A stretch of 64,000 bases of DNA from Paractinoplanes aksuensis (GCF_024137025.1 NZ_JAMYJR010000009.1:62001-126000), one strand, 5' to 3'; shown: positions 15,742 through 25,407, numbered from the stretch's first letter. Notes: generated by a model not told the origin, from the letters alone. A program made the numbers and translations.

Positions 15742-18024
15742 TCAACCCCGATCTTCGGTGTGCGTGGTGTCGCGGTCGCCGTTGCTCCGAAGTGGAGCAC
15801 CGGGCGGAACCGGTGATGACGAGACGGTCCGTTCCGTCTCGTCTCGCGCCTCGGACGGGGCCACTGCGGAACGATCCGTTTCGTCTCGCGCCTCGGACGG
15901 GGCCACCGCGGAACGATCCGTCTCGTCTCGCGCCTCGCGCGGCGTCGGCGGTGTGGCAGTTGGCTCGTCGGCGGGCGGCTGGTCGGTCGTGGCCGGCAGA
16001 GGCGACCGGTCGGCGGTGGTCGGCGCGGGTGCTGGGTCGTCGGGTGGGGGACGGCGGCGGCAGTCGACGGCGGCCCAGCCGACGGCGACGGTGAGCAGGG
16101 CGATGCCGATCCCGATGGTCAGCGGCTCGAGGTAGAGCAGCAGCAGGCCCGCGATCGCGGCCAGCACCCGGCTCGGGGTGCCGGCCCGGCCCACGCCCAG
16201 CACCCAGCCGCCGGTCGCCACGGCCAGGGCGGCCACCCCGACTATCGCCGCCGCGGTGGCCCAGACGATGTCGAGGAACGGGCCGCGGGCCAGCAGATAC
16301 GAGCCGGCCGGGGTCAGCACGAACGCGATCGGGGCCAGGAACGCCGGCAACGCGTACTTGAGCGCCTGCCACATGGTCGGGATCGTGCGCCCGCCCGTGA
16401 TCGCGCTCGCCCCGACCGCGGCCAGGGCCGTCGGTGGCGTGACCTCGGAGAGCACCGAGTAGTAGAAGACGAACATGGCCGCGGCCGGCGCCGGGACGCC
16501 GAGGGCCAGCAGGGCCGGCCCGATGATGACCCAGCCGATGATGAAGCTGGCCGTGACCGGCACCGCCAGCCCGAGGATGGCCAGCGCCACCGCGGCCAGG
16601 ATCACGGTCAGGGCCAGCACCGCGGTCGGGTTCGAGGTCACGGCCTGGGCCCCGCGCACCAGCAGTGACGCCAGCTGGGCGCCGAGCCCGGTCTTGGTCG
16701 TGGTGGCCGTGATGATGCTGGCCGCGGCGCAGACCGCGACGACCGGCAGCACGCTGCGCACCCCGGCGCTGAGCGCGCCGAACAACCGCGGCGGGGTGAG
16801 CCACGAGCGCCGGTCGAGGAACGAGAGCGCGAAGGCCAGCAGCGTGGCGTAGACGACGGCCCGGGTCGCGCTCTGACCCAGCGCGAGCAGCACGACGATC
16901 AGCACCAGCGACGAGAAGTGGTAGCCGAACCGGCCCAGCAGTCGCAGCGTGCTCACCGGCGGCGGGTCGAGCCCACGGACCCGGAAGCGGCGGACGTCGA
17001 TCTCGACCGCGAGCAGGATGCCCAGGTAGTACAGGACAGTCGGGATCATGGCCCAGCCCAGGACGGTCAGGTACGACACGTCGAGGTATTCGGCGACGAT
17101 GAACGCGGCCGCGCCCAGGGTGGGTGGCGAGAGGATGGCGCCGACGCCGGCCGCGGCCAGCATGCCGCCCGCTTGTTCGGCCGGGTAGCCGGCCCGCCGC
17201 AGCATGGGCCACGTGACCGCGCCGACGCTGACCGCGGTGGCCGTGCCCGACCCCGACACGGTGCCGAGCAGGAAGCCGGCCGCGACCGCCGTCCGTCCGG
17301 CCGCGCTGCGTGATTTGCGGAAGGCAGCCACCGACAGGTCGACGAAGAAGCGGCTGGCGCCGGAGAGGTCGAGCACGGCGCCATAGATCGTGAACAGCAC
17401 GATGTACGTGGCCGCGACGTCCAGCGGCGTGCCGTAGAACCCGCTGCCCGAGTTGTAGAGCGCGTCGACGATCTGCGAGAAGTCGAGCCCGGCGTGGGCG
17501 ATCGGCCAGCTCTGCGGAAGAAGCCCGCCGTAGTACCCGTACGCCAGGAAAGCGAGACAGACGATCGGGAGCGCCAGCCCGGTGGTGCGGCGGCAGGCCT
17601 CGACGACCAGCGCCAGCAGCACCGCGCCGAAGGCGATGTCGGCCGGTTCGAGCAGGCCCTGCCGGTTGAGGAAGCCGTCGTAGCCGCCGCCGAGCGGGCT
17701 GACCGGGTAGAGGCAGACGACCAGGGTCGCGGTGGCGAGGATCCAGTCGAGGACCGTCGGGCGATCCTTGTTGCCGCCGAGCCGGGCCCGGTAGGCCAGG
17801 AAGACCAGCGGGAGCGTGCCGGCCAGGAAGATGATCAGGTAGAACTGGCTGCCCCGGGCGAGCGGGCGGAACACCTGCCACAGCACCAGCAGGGCGACCG
17901 CGAAGGCGACGACGGCGACGGCCATGCCGATGCGGCCCTTGAGCTCGCGGGCGGGCAGTTCCTCGTCGTCGACCTGGAGGGCTTCCACCGTGGCGGGGCG
18001 ACCAAGAGATCGATCATCACCCAT
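15742..18024 (-). CDS. TRAP transporter 4TM/12TM fusion permease
   Basis: 760 residues from ATG 18024. A small DctQ-like four-helix module (about 35-190) is fused to a large DctM-like permease (about 200-670); GSGTATAVSVGAVTWPMLRRAGYPAEQAGG and AAGVGAILSPPTLGAAAFI are signature blocks of the latter. It works with the TAXI receptor downstream in sodium- or proton-coupled solute uptake. The cytoplasmic tail (about 690-760) is odd: it is Pro/Ala/Asp-rich and carries tandem EARDETDRSAVAPS repeats encoded by a 42-base DNA repeat, absent from the family core. Longer upstream starts are antisense to the dioxygenase-like gene and are rejected. Confidence 0.9.
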   Translation of the reverse strand: MGDDRSLGRPATVEALQVDDEELPARELKGRIGMAVAVVAFAVALLVLWQVFRPLARGSQFYLIIFLAGTLPLVFLAYRARLGGNKDRPTVLDWILATATLVVCLYPVSPLGGGYDGFLNRQGLLEPADIAFGAVLLALVVEACRRTTGLALPIVCLAFLAYGYYGGLLPQSWPIAHAGLDFSQIVDALYNSGSGFYGTPLDVAATYIVLFTIYGAVLDLSGASRFFVDLSVAAFRKSRSAAGRTAVAAGFLLGTVSGSGTATAVSVGAVTWPMLRRAGYPAEQAGGMLAAAGVGAILSPPTLGAAAFIVAEYLDVSYLTVLGWAMIPTVLYYLGILLAVEIDVRRFRVRGLDPPPVSTLRLLGRFGYHFSSLVLIVVLLALGQSATRAVVYATLLAFALSFLDRRSWLTPPRLFGALSAGVRSVLPVVAVCAAASIITATTTKTGLGAQLASLLVRGAQAVTSNPTAVLALTVILAAVALAILGLAVPVTASFIIGWVIIGPALLALGVPAPAAAMFVFYYSVLSEVTPPTALAAVGASAITGGRTIPTMWQALKYALPAFLAPIAFVLTPAGSYLLARGPFLDIVWATAAAIVGVAALAVATGGWVLGVGRAGTPSRVLAAIAGLLLLYLEPLTIGIGIALLTVAVGWAAVDCRRRPPPDDPAPAPTTADRSPLPATTDQPPADEPTATPPTPREARDETDRSAVAPSEARDETDRSAVAPSEARDETERTVSSSPVPPGAPLRSNGDRDTTHTEDRG
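15839..15942 (-). repeat. Intragenic 42-base tandem repeat (about 2.5 units)
   Basis: Near-identical units start at 15839, 15881 and 15923 and keep the reading frame, coding EARDETDRSAVAPS twice and a partial third copy at the C terminus of the TRAP permease. Confidence 0.8.
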
Positions 18025-18177
18025 GGAACGGACAGTACCGTGCTGTGTCGCGCTTCGTAACCGCACGACTCTGTAACGAACCGGACGGCTCCGCAACCGG
18101 CCCGCACCCGTCGGATCACCCGGTCCGCACCCGCCGGACGGCGTAATGGACCCCTGACCGTCGCCGGAGGGGGCCGT

Positions 18178-18828
18178 ATGACCGTGCAGGTGGAAGCGCC
18201 GCAACAGCAGCGGGCCGAGGGGTTCGCCCGCGACTTCGCGCTGATGCGCCGGCGCGGCATGATGAGCCTCGACCACGGGGTCACCGTGGCCGCCCTGGCC
18301 GAGGGGCACACGGACGCCCTCTCGCGCTCGGGTCTCGTACGCCGGGATCTGCGCCGCAGCTTCGGCAAGGCCACCGGGGTGGCCCGCGGCGTGCCGCTGA
18401 CCGTGCGTCTGCGCCTGGTCAGCGCGAACTCCGGCCGCCCGCTGGCCGGGTCCGCGCTGTATCTCTGGCACGCCGACCGCGACGGCGCGTACTCGCTGCA
18501 CTCCCCCGGCCGGGCCGAGCGCAACTACCTGCGCGGCGTCCAGATCACCGACGAGACCGGCTGGGTCACCTTCACGACGATCTTCCCCGGCGCCCACGAC
18601 GGCCGGTGGCCGCACCTGCATGTCGAGGCTCTGTCCGGCGCGGCGGGCCAGGTGGCGCTGCCGGGCGACGCCTGCGCGACGGCGTACGGCGTTCCCGGGT
18701 ACGAGCAGAGCGCCACCCACCTCGCGCTGGCCACGCCGGTCACCGAGGACGGCGGCGAACTGGCCATGGCCACCGTCACGGGTGATCTCGGCCGCGGCCT
18801 CGTGGCGACGAGGACGATTAGCATCTGA
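18178..18828 (+). CDS. Intradiol ring-cleavage dioxygenase-like protein
   Basis: 216 residues; GGAGGGGG precedes the ATG. The beta-sandwich of intradiol dioxygenases is visible: PLTVRLRLVSANSGRPLAGSALYLWHADRDGAYS, NYLRGVQITDETGWVTFTTIFPG, GRWPHLHVE. Of the four non-haem iron(III) ligands, Tyr105, His146 and His148 are present, but the second tyrosine (family pattern TIFPxxYxGRWPH) is His140 here. Iron binding or catalysis may therefore be altered. No signal peptide is seen. A separate promoter is likely, as the TRAP operon diverges upstream; the acyl-CoA synthetase follows 14 bases downstream and is probably co-transcribed. Confidence 0.8.
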   Translation: MTVQVEAPQQQRAEGFARDFALMRRRGMMSLDHGVTVAALAEGHTDALSRSGLVRRDLRRSFGKATGVARGVPLTVRLRLVSANSGRPLAGSALYLWHADRDGAYSLHSPGRAERNYLRGVQITDETGWVTFTTIFPGAHDGRWPHLHVEALSGAAGQVALPGDACATAYGVPGYEQSATHLALATPVTEDGGELAMATVTGDLGRGLVATRTISI

Positions 18829-18842
18829 GCGAGGAGGCTCAG

Positions 18843-20513
18843 ATGACCGAGGGCACAGAGGCATTCCGGGCGGCGCGCGACTTCCTGCTGAAGCACAGCA
18901 GCGACTACGACGAGGCCGTGCGCCGGTTCCGATGGCCTGCCCTCAGCGAGTTCAACTGGGCCCTCGACTGGTTCGACGTGATCGCCGCGGGCAACGACGC
19001 GCCCGCGCTCTGGATCGTCGAGGAGGACGGCTCGGAACAGGTGTTCTCGTTCGCCGAGATGTCCCGGCGGTCGGACCAGGTCGCGGTCTGGTTGCGGGCC
19101 CAGGGCGTACGCCGGGGTGACCGCATCGTGGTGATGCTGGGCAACCAGGCCGAACTGTGGGACACGATCCTCGCCGCCATGAAGCTGGGCGCGGTGCTGA
19201 TCCCGGCGACGCCGCTGCTCGGCCCGGCCGATTCCGCCGAGCGGGTCACGCGGGGCGGCACCCAGCACGTGATCGCCGCTTCCTCGGCGGCCGGCAAGTT
19301 TGCCCAGGTGGCCGCCACGAAGATCGCGGTCGGCGCGCCGGTCGAGGGCTGGCTCGCGTTCTCCGACGCCTATTCCGGAAATGTCGGGTTCGAGGCGGAC
19401 GGCGTCACGCAGGCGAGCGACACGCTCCTGCTCTACTTCACCTCGGGCACGACGGCGCGCCCGAAGCTGGTCGAGCACACCCATCAGTCGTACCCGGTCG
19501 GGCACCTCTCGACCATGTACTGGATCGGGCTGCGGCCCGGGGACGTGCACCTCAACATCTCGTCGCCGGGCTGGGCCAAGCACGCCTGGAGCAACGTCTT
19601 CGCCCCGTGGAACGCGCAGGCCTGCGTGTTCATCCACAACTACACGCGCTTCGATCCGGCCCGGCTGATGGCCGAGATGCAGCGCTGCGGGGTCACCAGC
19701 TTCTGCGCGCCGCCGACGGTGTGGCGGATGCTCATCCAGTCCGACCTGTCGGCGCTGGCCACACCGCCACGGATCGTGGTCGGGGCCGGCGAGCCGCTCA
19801 ACCCCGAGGTGATCGACCAGGTCGACAAGGCGTGGGGCGTGACGATCCGGGACGGGTTCGGGCAGACCGAGACGACCGTGCAGATCGCCAACACACCCGG
19901 ACAGCCGGTCAAGCCGGGCTCGATGGGCCGCCCGGTGCCGGGCTATCGGATCGCGCTGATCGACCCGGCCACCGGCGCCGAGGCGGCCGAGGGTGAGATC
20001 TGCGTGGCGCTCGACCCACGGCCGACCGGGCTGATGGTGGGCTATCACGGCGACGACGATCTGACCGCCGAGCGGATGGCCGGCGGGTTTTACCACACCG
20101 GCGATGTGGCGGCCCGTGACGAGGACGGCTACATCACGTACGTGGGTCGCACCGACGACGTGTTCAAGGCCTCCGACTACCGGATCTCGCCGTTCGAGCT
20201 GGAAAGCGTGCTGATCGAGCACGAGGCCGTGGTCGAGGCGGCGGTGGTGCCGTCGCCCGACCCGCTGCGGCTGGCGGTGCCCAAGGCGTACGTCGTGCTG
20301 GCCGAGGGGTGGGCGGCCGACGCCGCCACGGCCGAGACGCTCTTCGCGTACGCCCGGGAACACATGCCGCCGTACGCCCGGATCCGCCGCCTCGAGTTCG
20401 CCGACCTGCCCAAGACGATCTCCGGCAAGATCCGCCGGGTCGAGTTGCGCGCGGCCGAGCTCGAGAAGCACGCCGACCCGTCCGCCGCGCCGCCCGGAGA
20501 ATTCGCCGGATAG
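18843..20513 (+). CDS. AMP-forming acyl-CoA synthetase (medium-chain / ACSM-like)
   Basis: 556 residues, ANL superfamily. GAGGAGG lies before the ATG. Core motifs: YFTSGTTARPKLVEH (A3, P-loop), DGFGQTET (A5), HTGDVAARDEDGYITYVGRTDDVFK (A7-A8) and LPKTISGKIRRVELR with the catalytic Lys (A10). The N-terminal FNWALDWFD stretch and overall length resemble medium-chain acyl- or acetoacetyl-CoA synthetases that load fatty or aromatic acids onto CoA. With the dioxygenase-like gene upstream, a role in aromatic/organic acid use is possible but not shown. Confidence 0.87.
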   Translation: MTEGTEAFRAARDFLLKHSSDYDEAVRRFRWPALSEFNWALDWFDVIAAGNDAPALWIVEEDGSEQVFSFAEMSRRSDQVAVWLRAQGVRRGDRIVVMLGNQAELWDTILAAMKLGAVLIPATPLLGPADSAERVTRGGTQHVIAASSAAGKFAQVAATKIAVGAPVEGWLAFSDAYSGNVGFEADGVTQASDTLLLYFTSGTTARPKLVEHTHQSYPVGHLSTMYWIGLRPGDVHLNISSPGWAKHAWSNVFAPWNAQACVFIHNYTRFDPARLMAEMQRCGVTSFCAPPTVWRMLIQSDLSALATPPRIVVGAGEPLNPEVIDQVDKAWGVTIRDGFGQTETTVQIANTPGQPVKPGSMGRPVPGYRIALIDPATGAEAAEGEICVALDPRPTGLMVGYHGDDDLTAERMAGGFYHTGDVAARDEDGYITYVGRTDDVFKASDYRISPFELESVLIEHEAVVEAAVVPSPDPLRLAVPKAYVVLAEGWAADAATAETLFAYAREHMPPYARIRRLEFADLPKTISGKIRRVELRAAELEKHADPSAAPPGEFAG

Positions 20514-20522
20514 ATTGGCGCG

Positions 20523-22157
20523 ATGCTCCGACGGCGACTGCTCTATCCGCTCGCAGTGGTGCTGTTGCTGGGGCAGATGGCGTTCGCCATGGTCACCACG
20601 GCCGTGCAGCAGTCGCCGACCATCGACGAGCCGGTCTACGTGGCCACGGCCCAGGTCTATCTCGACCAGCACCAGGTGCTCTACAACCCGGAGCATCCGC
20701 CGCTGGCCAAGCTGGTCATCGCGACCGGGCTGCTTTTCGCCGGGGCCGAGCTCGACCCGGCGTACCGGGGAAATCAGACCTACCTGGGCCGGCACCTGCT
20801 CTACGAGAGCGGCAACAACCCGTCCGAATTGATGCTGGCCGCGCGTCTGCCGATCATCGTGCTCACGCTGCTGTTCGGGCTGGCGGTGCTGTTCTTCGCC
20901 CGTGACCTGGCCGGGCGGTGGGCGGGTCTGCTCGCCCTCGGGCTGTACGCCTTCTCGCCCGACATCATCGCCCACGGCTCGCTGGCCACCCTGGACGTGC
21001 CGGCCGCGGGGCTGGTGCTGGTGACGTTCTGGATGCTGTGGCGGGCCCGGGACAACCCACGGTTGTATCTGCCGCTCGCCGGTGTCGCCCTCGGGGCCGC
21101 GCTCGCCACGCGGATGAGCACCCTTCCTGCTGTACCCGTGGCTTTGCTCATGGCGCTGCTGGCCCCCGCTGTGGTGGCGCACGCGCCGATAGGAACGCTG
21201 CGCTCCCGCGCGACCTGGCTCTCCCGCGTCACTTGGCGTGAACTCGGGCTGCGCGTGCTCGGCGCGATCGCGGTGGGTCTGATCGCGGTGGCCGTGGTGT
21301 GGCTCGTCTATCTGATCGTCGACCCGCGGCTGCGCTGGACCACACCGAGCTGGCTCAACAATCCGGGCGGGCTCAAAGGGCTCGCTGTCGACCTGCTGCC
21401 GCTGCCGCAGTCGTACAAGGACGGGGTGCTGATCCAGTTCCGGTTCGAGTCGCGCACGTTCAACGGCTTCCTGCTGGGCGACGCCTACCGTGGTTCGCTC
21501 TGGTACTACCTGCCGGCCGCGCTGGTGATCAAGACACCGCTCGGCATGATGCTGCTCTGGCTGGCCGGCGTGGTCACCCTGCTGATCAAGAAGTGGATCG
21601 CCGCGCTCTACCTGCTGCTGCCGGCCGGCGTGCTGATGCTGGTCGCGATGACCGGCTCCCGCGACTACGGCACCCGCTACATCATCTTCCTGCCGATGTT
21701 GCTCGCTGTCGCGGCCGGTTCGGTGGTGCTTATCCGGTGGCGGTGGACCTGGGTCCCGGCCACGGCGCTGGTCGCCTTCGTGGGGGTGAGCTCGCTGATG
21801 ACGTTCCCGTACTACCTGCCGTACTCGAACGAGGCCTTCGGCGGCACCGCGAACACCCACAACAATCTGCACGACTCGAACGTCGACTGGGGTCAGGACC
21901 TGCCCCGGCTGGCTGAACGCCTGCGCACGAAATACCCGGGCGAGCCGATCTGGCTGGTCTACAAGGGCGCAGGGGTGCCCCGCTACTACGGCATCGAGAG
22001 CCGCAACCCGCTGACCGTGCCGGTCGACGAGGTGCGGGGGCTGCTCGTGGTCTCCGACTCGCGGGTGGCGCTGGCCCGCAACCAGCTCGAACGGCTGCTC
22101 GACACCAGTACCCCGATCGACCAGGTCGGCTACTCGATGACGATCTATCGCCGCTGA
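20523..22157 (+). CDS. GT39-like membrane glycosyltransferase
   Basis: 544 residues with about ten hydrophobic segments. The first extracytoplasmic loop shows TIDEPVYVATAQVYL and NPEHPPLAKLVIATGLLF, i.e. the acidic catalytic residue and HPPL block of the dolichyl/polyprenyl-phosphate-mannose protein mannosyltransferase and ArnT-like superfamily (GT39/GT83). GSRDYGTRYIIFLPM and NDSNVDWGQDLPRLAERL are typical of its late part. It probably transfers a sugar from a polyprenyl-phosphate donor to envelope proteins or lipids. It starts nine bases after the acyl-CoA synthetase, so it may share that message. Confidence 0.8.
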   Translation: MLRRRLLYPLAVVLLLGQMAFAMVTTAVQQSPTIDEPVYVATAQVYLDQHQVLYNPEHPPLAKLVIATGLLFAGAELDPAYRGNQTYLGRHLLYESGNNPSELMLAARLPIIVLTLLFGLAVLFFARDLAGRWAGLLALGLYAFSPDIIAHGSLATLDVPAAGLVLVTFWMLWRARDNPRLYLPLAGVALGAALATRMSTLPAVPVALLMALLAPAVVAHAPIGTLRSRATWLSRVTWRELGLRVLGAIAVGLIAVAVVWLVYLIVDPRLRWTTPSWLNNPGGLKGLAVDLLPLPQSYKDGVLIQFRFESRTFNGFLLGDAYRGSLWYYLPAALVIKTPLGMMLLWLAGVVTLLIKKWIAALYLLLPAGVLMLVAMTGSRDYGTRYIIFLPMLLAVAAGSVVLIRWRWTWVPATALVAFVGVSSLMTFPYYLPYSNEAFGGTANTHNNLHDSNVDWGQDLPRLAERLRTKYPGEPIWLVYKGAGVPRYYGIESRNPLTVPVDEVRGLLVVSDSRVALARNQLERLLDTSTPIDQVGYSMTIYRR

Positions 22158-22750
22158 CGGGCGACCAGGCGCCGCAGTCCGCCGGTCACGGCCGGGCCGG
22201 CGACCCAGATCGCGTACGCCCAATGGCCGATCACATAGGCGAACGGGATCGCCACTGTGAAGACGACGGCCAGGCTGATCAGCCGGAGCTGGATGTCGCG
22301 GTAGAAGGCGTCCGGACCGTCCGCGCGGATCTTCCTGATCATGAAGAACCGGATCAGCGCCGAACAAACCTGCACGATCCCGTACAGGGTGAACCCGAAC
22401 TCGAAGGACGCGTCGCCGACCAGCGTCCGCATGGCGAACGGCGTGATCACCACGGTCAGCAGCCAGAGCAGGTTGAGCCGGACGAACGAATGCGGCACCC
22501 CCTGGACGTAGCGCAGGAACGAGTGGTGGTTCATCCACTGCTGACCGATCACCCAGAAGGTGATCAAGAAGGCGAGGTACTCCTCCCAGCCTTCGCCGAA
22601 CGAGCGCCACACCTCGCCCGCGGTCTCGCCCGCGGGGACGGGAAGCTCGAGCGCGAGCAGCGTCATCGCGATCGCGATGACCGCGTCGGAGAAGAACTTG
22701 AGGCGTTCCGTCAAGGCCTTCTCGACCTCGGCGTCGTTCGGAGCCGTCAT
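22145..22750 (-). CDS. TMEM175-family potassium channel-like protein
   Basis: 201 residues, six hydrophobic segments. The N-terminal RLKFFSDAVIAIAMTLLALELPVP is the TMEM175 signature (R-x3-FSD-x2-IAI), and HHSFLRYVQGVPHSFVRLNLLWLLTVVITPF is the second conserved block. Bacterial members are homotetramer-forming K+ channels of the plasma membrane. No selectivity filter of the TVGYG type is expected in this family. The 3' end overlaps the convergent GT39-like gene by 13 bases. Confidence 0.88.
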   Translation of the reverse strand: MTAPNDAEVEKALTERLKFFSDAVIAIAMTLLALELPVPAGETAGEVWRSFGEGWEEYLAFLITFWVIGQQWMNHHSFLRYVQGVPHSFVRLNLLWLLTVVITPFAMRTLVGDASFEFGFTLYGIVQVCSALIRFFMIRKIRADGPDAFYRDIQLRLISLAVVFTVAIPFAYVIGHWAYAIWVAGPAVTGGLRRLVARQRR

Positions 22751-22786
22751 GGTCCACGGACATTACTTCCTTTGCTCTTTCTTTGA

Positions 22787-23809
22787 TTCCTCGTCCCCGA
22801 CGGCGGCTCGTGGCTGGCCTGGATGGGCGCCGACGGCCGGGTGCACCTGGGCCGGCTCGGATGTGACGACAAGATGGTGGGCAAGCCGGTCGCGTTCACC
22901 GGCATCGACCTGCAGGACGTGCAGGCCGACGCGGACGGCGGCGTGCTGCTGACCCGCAAGGGCGCCTGCGCCACCGGGCCACTGTGCGGCGGCGAGTCGA
23001 GCCCGTGCAACACGATGTACATGGTGCGGTTCAACAACAGCGGCAAGGTCGTGTGGGAACGGCAGGTCACCAACCTGACCGGCGGGCGCGGCGGCTACAG
23101 CGACGGCGCGCGGTTCGTCTGGTGGTACCAGCATCACGGGCGGCTCGCCTCGGACGGCAGCAACTACGCGGCGTACTTCGGGGTCGCGATCACCGTCAGG
23201 AACGGCGACTGCGTCGACATCCACCAGGGCGACCGGATGCAGGTGGTCAACTCGGCCGGCAAGCTGAAGAGCGGCGGCTTCGAGGTGGGGTGCAGCCACG
23301 CCTGGACGCCGTGCATCGTGTGGGATCCGCGGACGAAGAAGTTCGTCACGGTCTGCGCGACCGACAACAACTGCCGGATCGCGCAGCCCTCGCCGTACCG
23401 GACGATCGCCCAGGGCAAGTGCGACGGCACGCTCTTCGGGGGCGACGTGGTGCTGGCCAAGAAAAAGGGCTATTGGACGGCGTGGAGCCAGGGCGACAAG
23501 GTGCGGCTCTCGCACTTCGCGGGCAGCGCCACGGCCGACAAGACCGTGACCACGGCGGCCGGGTCGAGACATCCGCACCTGGTGGCGTACGGGACGGGTC
23601 GCATGCTTCTGACCTGGCAGTCGGGGTCGTCGATGCGGGGCCAGGTCTACGACGCCGGCACGGCCACGACGATCGGCAAACCGTTCACCATCGGCGTGAA
23701 GGACCACGACTACCAGGCCTTCAAGCCGTACGCGGACGGCAGCGCGGCCCACCCCGCCGCGGGCGCCACCAGCTTGCAGATCCGCGTCGCCCGCGTCCTG
23801 CCGAGCTAG
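22787..23809 (+). pseudogene. 5'-truncated gene for a secreted-type beta-propeller-like protein
   Basis: The frame opens immediately after a TGA (22784-22786) in mid-domain: DGGSWLAWMGADGRVHLGRLGCDD looks like an internal repeat blade rather than an N terminus. There is no signal peptide although the protein has many cysteines and the look of an extracellular repeat protein (VLLTRKGAC, FEVGCSHAWTPCIVWD, TVCATDNNCRIAQ). The first ATG (22823) has no ribosome binding site. The rest (about 330 codons) is intact with normal codon use. I read it as a gene that lost its 5' part close to the TMEM175 gene; the family is not identified. Confidence 0.55.
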
Positions 23810-25407
23810 GCGTTGCGGATGGCGGCGGCGTCCTCGAGGCCCAGGATGCCGACCGCTTGTTCGCGCATCTCGACCTTGCGGACCTTGCCGGTCACGGTCA
23901 TCGGGAAGCCCTCGACCACGTGCACGTAGCGCGGCACCTTGTAGTGGGTCAGCTTGCCCGCACAGAACTCGCGGACGGCCTCGGCGGTCAAGGGCGGCGC
24001 CTCGGGACGTAGCACGACCCAGGCCATCAGCTCCTCGCCGTACTTCGCGTCGGGGACCCCGATCACCTGCACATCGGCGATGTCCGGGTGGGTGTAGAGG
24101 AACTCTTCGACCTCGCGCGGATAGACGTTCTCGCCGCCGCGGATCACCAGGTCCTTGATCCGGCCGACGATGTTGACGTAGCCCTCGTCGTCCATCGTGG
24201 CCAGATCGCCGGTGTGCATCCAGCGGGCGGCGTCGATCGCCTCGGCCGTGGCCTCGGGCTGGTTCCAGTAGCCGAGCATCACCGAGTAGCCGCGGGTGCA
24301 CAGCTCGCCCGGTTCGCCGTACGGGACGGGCCGGCCCGAATCGGGGTCGACCACCTTGGACTCCAGGTGCGGCATGACCCGGCCCACGGTCTCGGTGCGC
24401 CGGGCCAGCGTGTCGTCGGGCCGGGTCATGGTCGACACCGGGGACGTCTCGGTCATGCCGTAACAGATCGCGACCTCGCTCATGTTCATCTCGGCCACGA
24501 CCCGCTTCATCACCTCGACCGGGCACGGCGAGCCGGCCATGATGCCGGTGCGCAGCGTCGACAGGTCGTGGCCGCTGAAATCGGGCAGGCCCAGTTCCGC
24601 GATGAACATCGTCGGGACGCCGTAGAGCGAGGTGCAGCGCTCGGACGCGACGGCCGCCAGCGTGGCCGCCGGGTCGAAGCCGGGGGCGGGCAGCACGATG
24701 CAGGCGCCGTGCGAGGTGGCGGCCAGGTTGCCCATCACCATGCCGAAGCAGTGGTAGAGCGGCACCGGCAGGCAGATCCGGTCGTGCTCGGTGTAGTTGA
24801 TCAGCTCGCCCACGAAGTAGCCGTTGTTGAGGATGTTGTGGTGCGAGAGGGTGGCGCCCTTGGGGAAGCCGGTCGTGCCCGACGTGTACTGGATGTTGAT
24901 CGCGTCGTCGAACGCCAGGTCGGCCACCGGCACCGGGCCCTCGCGGAACAGATCGGTGAATTCGGACGTGCCGATGTAAACGACGTCCTCGAATCCGATC
25001 TCCGTGACCATCGCGCGGTAGTCGCTGGTCTTGAACGAGATCGCGCTGATCAGCAGCCGCAGCCCGGACTGCTCGACGACGTAGCGCAGCTCGTGCGTGC
25101 GGTAGGCCGGGTTGACGTTGACCAGGATCGCGCCGATCTTGGCCGTCGCGTACTGGGTGATCACCCACTCGGCGCAGTTCGGGGCCCAGATGCCGACCCG
25201 GTCGCCCCGCTCGACGCCCCGGGCCAGCAGCCCCCGGGCCAGCCGGTCGACGTCGGCGTCGAGCTCGGCGTAGGTCCAGCGCCGCCCCGCGGCCACGTCG
25301 ACCAGCGCCTCGCGGTCGCCGAAGCGCGCGACCGTGCGTTCCAGGTTGGCGCCGATCGTCTCGCCGAGCAGGGGCAGGTCCGACACACCCGAGGCATAGG
25401 ACAGCAT
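23806..25407 (-). CDS. AMP-binding fatty-acyl-CoA synthetase (FadD-type)
   Basis: 533 residues, ANL superfamily. Motifs: INIQYTSGTTGFPKGATLSH (A3), YGMTETSP (A5), WMHTGDLATMDDEGYVNIVGRIKDLVIRGGENVYPREVEEF (A7-A8) and PMTVTGKVRKVEMRE with the catalytic Lys (A10). Residues VPLYHCFGMVMGN are typical of fatty-acyl-CoA synthetases that activate medium and long chains in beta-oxidation. Its stop overlaps that of the truncated upstream gene by four bases. Divergent from the alcohol dehydrogenase gene at 25454. Confidence 0.9.
   Translation of the reverse strand: MLSYASGVSDLPLLGETIGANLERTVARFGDREALVDVAAGRRWTYAELDADVDRLARGLLARGVERGDRVGIWAPNCAEWVITQYATAKIGAILVNVNPAYRTHELRYVVEQSGLRLLISAISFKTSDYRAMVTEIGFEDVVYIGTSEFTDLFREGPVPVADLAFDDAINIQYTSGTTGFPKGATLSHHNILNNGYFVGELINYTEHDRICLPVPLYHCFGMVMGNLAATSHGACIVLPAPGFDPAATLAAVASERCTSLYGVPTMFIAELGLPDFSGHDLSTLRTGIMAGSPCPVEVMKRVVAEMNMSEVAICYGMTETSPVSTMTRPDDTLARRTETVGRVMPHLESKVVDPDSGRPVPYGEPGELCTRGYSVMLGYWNQPEATAEAIDAARWMHTGDLATMDDEGYVNIVGRIKDLVIRGGENVYPREVEEFLYTHPDIADVQVIGVPDAKYGEELMAWVVLRPEAPPLTAEAVREFCAGKLTHYKVPRYVHVVEGFPMTVTGKVRKVEMREQAVGILGLEDAAAIRNA

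Noticed and set aside
18525..22763. A 1412-codon minus-strand frame across the acyl-CoA synthetase and GT39-like genes.
   Set aside because: It is low-complexity Arg/Pro/Gly/His-rich antisense; no domain is recognisable, while the plus-strand genes have complete family motifs.
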